DNA of 13,488 nt. Source: VGWG01 sp964580075 (GTDB taxonomy: Bacteria; Verrucomicrobiota; Kiritimatiellia; RFP12; JAAYNR01). Below the pieces are notes generated by a model. The model saw only the letters and a list, made by a program, of their open reading frames with translations, made no database searches and had not been told where the DNA came from. Both the position numbers and the translations under genes were made by a program. How positions within the stretch are numbered: position 1 is the stretch's first letter; each line of letters begins with the position of its first letter. The DNA lies in NCBI GenBank assembly GCA_964580075.1, contig CAZOJL010000096.1:1-13488 (forward strand), given 5' to 3'. Of the stretch, positions 1-5,940 are shown piece by piece.

Positions 1-22
1 GACGCGCAGGCCTCGCTTTCGT
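1..22 (+). other. Partial spacer at the left window edge
   Basis: These 22 bases precede the first complete repeat. They are shorter than any spacer here and end directly at a repeat, so they are most likely the 3' part of another spacer, with the array continuing beyond the window. They could instead be the end of the leader, which cannot be excluded from 22 bases. Confidence 0.6.
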
Positions 23-3000
23 GTCGCGCCCCTCGCGGGCGCGTGAATTGAAACTCCCCGCGCCCGCCGCGCGCAACCGAAACCCGACCGTCGCGCCCCT
101 CGCGGGCGCGTGAATTGAAACTGTCCGTGAGGGCCTACAGTACCTGGCCGCGGCCGTCGCGCCCCTCGCGGGCGCGTGAATTGAAACCGCCTGGCAGATC
201 CCGCCGCACGCGCACAGATCCGTCGCGCCCCTCGCGGGCGCGTGAATTGAAACCTGGCATCGTGGCGATTCCTGTGCGTGGCCGGTGTCGCGCCCCTCGC
301 GGGCGCGTGAATTGAAACAGCGTTGATACCGCATTGTCAACCAAGCGGATTGAGTCGCGCCCCTCGCGGGCGCGTGAATTGAAACTCAGTCTGGCTGCCT
401 TTTCAGCAGCCAGCCCGGGTCGCGCCCCTCGCGGGCGCGTGAATTGAAACGTGCCGCAATGACTTACGACTTCGGCCACATCGGGTCGCGCCCCTCGCGG
501 GCGCGTGAATTGAAACATTAACAGGCGCGGCAGTTGGCACGGTTTATTGTCGCGCCCCTCGCGGGCGCGTGAATTGAAACACACCTGCGACATGTCACAC
601 CTGCGACAAATTGGTCGCGCCCCTCGCGGGCGCGTGAATTGAAACCGAGAGGGTTCGCCAATGAGGTCGTCGTCCACAAGTCGCGCCCCTCGCGGGCGCG
701 TGAATTGAAACAAATCTCGTAATGGTCAACCCGCTGCAAATCCAAGGTCGCGCCCCTCGCGGGCGCGTGAATTGAAACGTCGCCCACAAGTTCGAATCAC
801 GCGCTGCCCGCGTCGCGCCCCTCGCGGGCGCGTGAATTGAAACAGCTATGGCATTGTGCGATTATTGCCATGGTTCGTCGCGCCCCTCGCGGGCGCGTGA
901 ATTGAAACCTGGCATCGTGGCGATTCCTATGTGCGTGGCCGGGTCGCGCCCCTCGCGGGCGCGTGAATTGAAACCGACGAGTTACTGGCCGGGCTGGCTG
1001 CTGAAAAGGTCGCGCCCCTCGCGGGCGCGTGAATTGAAACATTTTGTATGCACCCATACCCTGATTTTGGGGCAGTCGCGCCCCTCGCGGGCGCGTGAAT
1101 TGAAACTCGCACGCATGCGAACGCGATCCCCAAAAACCCTGTCGCGCCCCTCGCGGGCGCGTGAATTGAAACGAATGCGGGACGTGCGGGAGCCGGATCC
1201 GGCGCAGTCGCGCCCCTCGCGGGCGCGTGAATTGAAACGTGGCCGGTCGTGGCGTTCCGGGCCGGGCCGGGTCGCGCCCCTCGCGGGCGCGTGAATTGAA
1301 ACATTTAAGCACGTGCAACCGCATTATGATGGTAGTGCGTCGCGCCCCTCGCGGGCGCGTGAATTGAAACATCTCGGGAAATGTGGCGAGTGGCACCGTG
1401 ATATTGTCGCGCCCCTCGCGGGCGCGTGAATTGAAACCGTCCGAACCCATACACGCATATACGTGGTCAGTCGCGCCCCTCGCGGGCGCGTGAATTGAAA
1501 CTCGACGACGACCAGCAATCAAACCCTGTTCGCTTGTCGCGCCCCTCGCGGGCGCGTGAATTGAAACACCGAAAAATACGGCAACGAGGCTTTCATCAAG
1601 TCGCGCCCCTCGCGGGCGCGTGAATTGAAACACCGCAAAACACGGCGACAAGGCGGTCATCAATTGTCGCGCCCCTCGCGGGCGCGTGAATTGAAACTGG
1701 CGAGGTCAGCCCCCACACGCACACATGCGGGTCGCGCCCCTCGCGGGCGCGTGAATTGAAACGAATTTGCAACAGCTCAGGATGTATCAGTTGTTGTCGC
1801 GCCCCTCGCGGGCGCGTGAATTGAAACGTGTCCGGGACTGCTGAAACTATTCATCAAGCTGCGTCGCGCCCCTCGCGGGCGCGTGAATTGAAACGAAACA
1901 ACCAAGACCGGAGTAGCCGCAAGGGGGGTCGCGCCCCTCGCGGGCGCGTGAATTGAAACGCCGGCGTCGCGGAGGATGCCAAGGAGGCGGTGTCGCGCCC
2001 CTCGCGGGCGCGTGAATTGAAACTACGCCGTCGGTGAAACCTGATGGCGTGGCGGTGGTCGCGCCCCTCGCGGGCGCGTGAATTGAAACCAAGACGCGCG
2101 GCCGCACGCGGGAGGTGCGGGCGTCGCGCCCCTCGCGGGCGCGTGAATTGAAACAAAACGTCGGACGAAGAATTTCGGTCGGGTGTTGTCGCGCCCCTCG
2201 CGGGCGCGTGAATTGAAACCGCAGAAGAATCTGCTCCATCGAGGCAGAGCTGTCGCGCCCCTCGCGGGCGCGTGAATTGAAACGCCCGATTCAGGCGACG
2301 CTTCCCTTATAGCACAGGTCGCGCCCCTCGCGGGCGCGTGAATTGAAACGAAGCAGACGCTCTGCGATTCGTCCATTTCTCCGTCGCGCCCCTCGCGGGC
2401 GCGTGAATTGAAACAAACAGCTTGTGAATGATCGGTTCTTCGGGATGGTCGCGCCCCTCGCGGGCGCGTGAATTGAAACAGTCCCCTCAATCATAACGCG
2501 CTTCAGCACCTCGTGTCGCGCCCCTCGCGGGCGCGTGAATTGAAACCGGCAACCATCCAGGCTCCGGCAGTTGCGCCTCTGTCGCGCCCCTCGCGGGCGC
2601 GTGAATTGAAACAGCCGAACAGCCCGATAAGGATCAACGATGAAAAGTCGCGCCCCTCGCGGGCGCGTGAATTGAAACCGCTGGGCGTGGATGTAATCAC
2701 CACCCGGCGCCGGTCGCGCCCCTCGCGGGCGCGTGAATTGAAACAGTCCGTGTGGTTCCTGCGCTCGTTTCCCGACGTCGCGCCCCTCGCGGGCGCGTGA
2801 ATTGAAACGGTCGTCCCCGCTGCCGTGTTGCCAACGATCTCGTCGCGCCCCTCGCGGGCGCGTGAATTGAAACAAAAAGCTCCAGCGTGAAGGCGTACAA
2901 GAAGGTCGTCGCGCCCCTCGCGGGCGCGTGAATTGAAACAAACGAGTTTCAATCATTCATNNNNNNNNNNNNNNNNNNNNNNNNNNNNNNNNNNNNNNNN

Positions 3001-3808
3001 NNNNNNNNNNNNNNNNNNNNNNNNNNNNNNNNNNNNNNNNNNNNNNNNNNNNNNNNNNNNGGTCGCGCCCCTCGCGGGCGCGTGAATTGAAACAAGCCGG
3101 TGGAACCCGTTGCAACCGAACAATCTCAGTCGCGCCCCTCGCGGGCGCGTGAATTGAAACACGGACGCGGGCGGCGCTGGCGGTCAGTCCGTGTCGCGCC
3201 CCTCGCGGGCGCGTGAATTGAAACCACGAAGCCACGCCCGTCGTAACTGTCATCTCGGTCGCGCCCCTCGCGGGCGCGTGAATTGAAACATCGATTCAGG
3301 AAATACAACCGCCCCACCCAAAGTCGCGCCCCTCGCGGGCGCGTGAATTGAAACAATCGTGGCGTTCACCCGCGCCGGATTGCCAGCGTCGCGCCCCTCG
3401 CGGGCGCGTGAATTGAAACAGCAAGCAACTGCGCCCGCGTGTCCGCCCGTGCGTCGCGCCCCTCGCGGGCGCGTGAATTGAAACTTTCCCTCCGCTCTCG
3501 TCTCGCGGGCCTGTAAGTCGCGCCCCTCGCGGGCGCGTGAATTGAAACACATCAAACTCCCGGTGCCCGCCGCCCAAGTCGGGTCGCGCCCCTCGCGGGC
3601 GCGTGAATTGAAACGAACTCGCGCCGCACGATTGCCGCGATCCTGGGTCGCGCCCCTCGCGGGCGCGTGAATTGAAACATCGGCTGGACGACGCCAGCGT
3701 GACTTCTTCCAGTCGCGCCCCTCGCGGGCGCGTGAATTGAAACCCTACAACAGCGGCATCGTGAGCTACGCAGCCGGTCGCGCCCCTCGCGGGCGCGTGA
3801 ATTGAAAC
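23..3808 (+). CRISPR. Type I-C CRISPR array, 57 visible repeats
   Basis: Fifty-seven copies of a 32-bp repeat can be read, 45 before the N gap (first 23-54, last 2908-2939) and 12 after it (3062-3093 to 3777-3808). I found no variant base in any copy. They separate 55 complete spacers of 32-36 bp. The repeat starts GTCGCGCCCC and ends GTGAATTGAAAC. Bases 3-9 (CGCGCCC) pair with bases 15-21 (GGGCGCG) around a 5-nt loop, leaving an 11-nt tail TGAATTGAAAC. That is the size of the 5' handle made by Cas5d in type I-C systems. In this family the ATTGAAAC end points away from the leader, so transcription should run on the plus strand and the leader and newest spacers lie left of base 1. No cas gene is in the window, so the subtype rests on the repeat alone. 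The uniform repeats suggest an actively maintained array. Confidence 0.97.
2961..3060. other. Assembly gap (100 N) inside the CRISPR array
   Basis: Exactly 100 N interrupt the array between an incomplete spacer (2940-2960) and a repeat at 3062. A round 100 is the usual placeholder for a gap of unknown size, so the number of missing repeat-spacer units is unknown and the true array may be much longer. Confidence 0.97.
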
Positions 3809-3833
3809 CAACCCAGCCCCACATAAAAGCCCC
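3809..3833 (+). other. Truncated spacer or array trailer next to the IS
   Basis: Twenty-five bases lie between the last repeat and the left inverted repeat of the insertion sequence. They are 7-11 bases shorter than the spacers, and the repeat before them is perfect, whereas repeats at a natural trailer end are often degenerate. The simplest reading is a spacer cut by the IS junction. A genuine short trailer is the alternative. Confidence 0.5.
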
Positions 3834-3848
3834 CTAGCCCAAGTTTCG
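3834..3848 (+). repeat. IS left inverted repeat, outer copy
   Basis: CTAGCCCAAGTTTCG is the exact reverse complement of 5350-5364. With its flanking bases (C before, CA after) it matches the right end over 18 bp, better than the inner copy does. Confidence 0.8.
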
Positions 3849-3853
3849 CAGGG

Positions 3854-3868
3854 CTAGCCCAAGTTTCG
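3854..3868 (+). repeat. IS left inverted repeat, inner copy
   Basis: This is a second copy of CTAGCCCAAGTTTCG, exactly 20 bp inside the first. A similar subterminal motif (TAAGTGGTTGAGAATC at 3893; on the right end, read inward, TAAGTCATTGAGGATC) lies at a more comparable distance from this copy than from the outer one. This may therefore be the original end, with the outer copy a remnant of another element. Confidence 0.7.
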
Positions 3869-3951
3869 GTGAAATTGTGGCGTTTTGCGTTGTAAGTGGT
3901 TGAGAATCGGGATGGGTGCCACCTTGTAGTGCCCATAAATGCCGGCGGCTC

Positions 3952-3980
3952 TTGACGCTCATCCGGGCGTGCAGTAAGCT
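3952..3980 (+). promoter_or_regulatory. Possible transposase promoter
   Basis: TTGACG (3952-3957) is followed after 17 bp by TAAGCT (3975-3980), a good -35 box with a poor -10 box. Transcription would begin close to the ATG at 3987, and no Shine-Dalgarno sequence precedes that ATG. If the promoter is real, the mRNA would be leaderless. Confidence 0.3.
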
Positions 3981-3986
3981 GCCACC

Positions 3987-5300
3987 ATGTTCTTTCGCCT
4001 CAAACCTACCCGTTCCGGCCAGGTGCTCAAACTGGTCGAGTCCTACCGCGACGACACGGCGCGACCGCGCCACCGCGCGGTGGCGTCGTTGGGCGATGCG
4101 CCGCTGGCGCGCGCGGACTGGAAACCAATCGCCAAAGCCGTGGAGGATCGTCTGTACGCACGGGAAGTCTTGTTGTCGCGGGATTTGAGCGCGGTGCAGG
4201 TGCAGTGGGTTGACCGGATTCTCCGCCAAGTCAGCAGCGAAGGGCGGTGGCAGCCGTTTGCCGATCCGTCGGCCACGGCGGAAGTCGTCGACGGGGTTCG
4301 AGCCGATGCGGTGAGCCACACCGACACTGCGGAATTGGGGCCGGTCCTCGTGGGGTGGGAGATTTGGAAACGGCTGGGCATGCGGGAACTGTTGGCCGAG
4401 ATGGGTTTCAATCGCAGTCAGAGTCAGGCTGCGGCGATTTCGGTGATCAACCGGTTGGCCGATCCGTCCAGCGAGCATAGTCTGCCCGACTGGTATCGGC
4501 GCACGGGGTTGCCGGAGTTGACGGGCAATCAACTGCGCGGGGCGGGTGACGACCGGTTTTACCGGGTCGGCGATCTGCTGTTGGCTCGTCAACGCGATAT
4601 CGAGCGGCACCTGCGTGAGCGTCAACGCAGCCTTTTCAACCTGGAGCGGACGGTGCTGTTGTATGATCTGACCAACACACATTTCGAAGGGTTGTGCCAG
4701 CGAAACCCGAAGGCCAAACGCGGCGCAAACAAACAGAAGCGTAACGATTGTGCGCAGATTGTCGTCGGCATGGTGTTCGACCAGTTCGGTTTCGAGATGG
4801 CGCACAAGATTTTCGATGGCAACCTCAACTGTGGTTGTTATGTGTTGCGCACGGACGAACAGACGCTAAACGAGCATCAACTCTGGGAACTGTACGTCAG
4901 TCTGTCGCAGGCCGAGGACGGGTTCAAAGGGCTCAAGACCGATCTGGGATTGCGCCCCAATCGGCATCAAACAGAAGAACGCATCGATGCCCATGTGTTC
5001 ATCTGTGTCCTGGCTTATCATCTGCTGCGGAACATTCTGTGGACGTTGGAACAGGAAGGAGACAACCGCAACTGGGAGACATTGAAGGGTGTTCTCCGCA
5101 CGCACTGCTACACGACCATCTTGTTACCCACCCGTAGTGGGCAGACCCATCGGATCCGCAAAGCCGGGCAACCAGAGGAATGCCAGAAAGCCATTTACCG
5201 GCATCTGGGCATCGCATGGGACTGTCTGCCTTGCACTCGATCCGTAATCGGGACAGCCCCCGTACCGAATGAGGATCACGCCCGACGGGCGACTTTGTAG
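3987..5300 (+). CDS. IS1634/IS4-like DDE transposase, internally deleted
   Basis: The 437-residue product resembles IS1634-type transposases, which cut and insert the element using a DDE triad. The N-terminus (residues 1-38, with VLKLVESYRDD and AVASLGDAPL) is typical of the family. The first catalytic Asp fits D227 in LLYDLTNTHFEG, and the final Glu fits E310 in SQAEDGFKGLKTDLGLRP, followed by the usual AHVFICVLAYHLL helix. In relatives the stretch after 'GN' holds roughly 150-170 residues with the second catalytic Asp. Here HKIFDGNLN runs straight into CGCYVLRTD at about residues 281-282 (bases 4827-4832), so that segment is missing in frame. The protein is expected to be inactive. It could still bind the element's ends, or be moved by a full copy elsewhere. 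The start is the ATG matching the family N-terminus. The family call is firm; the exact size of the deletion is from memory of the family. Confidence 0.88.
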   Translation: MFFRLKPTRSGQVLKLVESYRDDTARPRHRAVASLGDAPLARADWKPIAKAVEDRLYAREVLLSRDLSAVQVQWVDRILRQVSSEGRWQPFADPSATAEVVDGVRADAVSHTDTAELGPVLVGWEIWKRLGMRELLAEMGFNRSQSQAAAISVINRLADPSSEHSLPDWYRRTGLPELTGNQLRGAGDDRFYRVGDLLLARQRDIERHLRERQRSLFNLERTVLLYDLTNTHFEGLCQRNPKAKRGANKQKRNDCAQIVVGMVFDQFGFEMAHKIFDGNLNCGCYVLRTDEQTLNEHQLWELYVSLSQAEDGFKGLKTDLGLRPNRHQTEERIDAHVFICVLAYHLLRNILWTLEQEGDNRNWETLKGVLRTHCYTTILLPTRSGQTHRIRKAGQPEECQKAIYRHLGIAWDCLPCTRSVIGTAPVPNEDHARRATL

Positions 5301-5326
5301 TGCCGCAAAAATCGAGGTGTTGATCC

Positions 5327-5908
5327 TCAATGACTTATGACGTGAAGTGCGAAACTTGGGCTAGGCGTGCTGTCGATCTCAGCGCGCACGAATTTCTCGC
5401 CGTAAGCCGCTCCGTCGAGATACACATCGCCCAGATGAAAGTGTTTACCGCCTTGCAGCCACCGGGTCTTGAAGCGTGCGCCCGAAGCGGTCACATGCTT
5501 GTCCGTCCCGAGCTTCAGGATATACGGGTTGTCCTGGCCGAAGACCTCGTTGGGGACATCGGCGCGCCATACGTTTTCACTCTCCGCGACCCAGTTAGTG
5601 ATCCGCTCAGACCCCTTAATAACCGGCCGTTCGCCGGGATAGGCTTTATAGGTGATCCGTGCGGTTTCGGAGGTCCCCCCCCGCATGGGCCTGATCCACT
5701 CGCGATACGTTCCCGCGCGCACATGACAGGTATCGCCCGGCTGCATGATATCCGCCGCCTGTTGGACTCTCAAAAACGGCTGCTGCAGCGTACCGGGGTT
5801 CGTGAGTAGCCCGTTGGCGGCAACATAGAAATCCGTGGCCCCAAGCTGTCCTGCCATCATGGCCAGCCATATCGGTACGATAAGACTCCACCTCATCATA
5901 CGCTCCAC
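5327..5908 (-). CDS. Secreted right-handed beta-helix protein, truncated by IS
   Basis: This is the N-terminal part of a secreted parallel beta-helix protein of the kind that acts on polysaccharides. The motif set DFYVAANG, NPGTLQQPFLRVQQAAD, MQPGDTCHVRAGTYRE and PGERPVIKGSERITNW (residues 26-106) is the classic opening of such proteins, resembling GH141-like enzymes. Residues 1-24 form a signal peptide ending QLGA before TDF. The GTG start at 5906-5908 has GGGAG six bases upstream; ATGs at 5897-5899 and 5894-5896 are alternatives. Native sequence continues to Thr181. The last 12 residues (PSPSFALHVISH) are encoded by the IS right end, where the frame stops. Full-length relatives are several hundred residues longer, and the missing part is not found left of the IS. 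The gene follows the other beta-helix gene after 32 bp, suggesting co-transcription. It is almost certainly non-functional; its exact substrate cannot be told. Confidence 0.85.
   Translation of the reverse strand: MERMMRWSLIVPIWLAMMAGQLGATDFYVAANGLLTNPGTLQQPFLRVQQAADIMQPGDTCHVRAGTYREWIRPMRGGTSETARITYKAYPGERPVIKGSERITNWVAESENVWRADVPNEVFGQDNPYILKLGTDKHVTASGARFKTRWLQGGKHFHLGDVYLDGAAYGEKFVRAEIDSTPSPSFALHVISH
5350..5364 (-). repeat. IS right inverted repeat
   Basis: CGAAACTTGGGCTAG is the perfect inverse of both left copies. The truncated beta-helix reading frame runs into it and stops inside the IS. Confidence 0.85.
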
Positions 5909-5940
5909 TTCTTACTCCCAGATCTGTAACCATGTCCTCA

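Larger units (their letters stand above)
3834..5365 (+). mobile_element. Insertion sequence, IS1634/IS4-like, internally deleted
   Basis: The element is bounded by inverted repeats. CTAGCCCAAGTTTCG at 3834-3848 is matched by CGAAACTTGGGCTAG at 5350-5364, and the match extends to 18 bp (3833-3850 against 5348-5365). A second direct copy of the left end lies at 3854-3868, so the functional left end may be 3834 or 3854. It carries one DDE transposase gene, whose product lacks its central part. No target duplication is visible: the outside sequences (AAAGCCCC on the left, GCGTGCTG on the right) do not match. The right end interrupts a beta-helix gene whose remainder is not on the left side. The element therefore probably arrived here through recombination or deletion rather than simple insertion. 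Confidence 0.9.

Noticed and set aside
2305..2313. TTATAGCAC in a spacer also occurs at the aspS promoter (13379-13387), suggesting self-targeting
   Set aside because: Only nine bases match, which is expected by chance over this length, and the rest of the spacer does not match.
1247..3367. TCGTGGCGTTC shared by spacers at 1239-1270 and 3355-3387
   Set aside because: Eleven shared bases in GC-rich spacers, with no similarity around them, is weak evidence of a common target.
115..3824. Many open frames through the array, with repeated peptides such as SIHAPARGAT, FNSRAREGRD, FQFTRPRGAR and SRPSRARELK
   Set aside because: These are translations of the 32-bp CRISPR repeat in different frames, a well-known source of false proteins. 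They have no start signals and follow the repeat period exactly.
3834..4805. 323-residue open frame on the minus strand opposite the transposase
   Set aside because: It is antisense to the conserved transposase frame, has no recognisable motifs, and its end coincides with the IS end.
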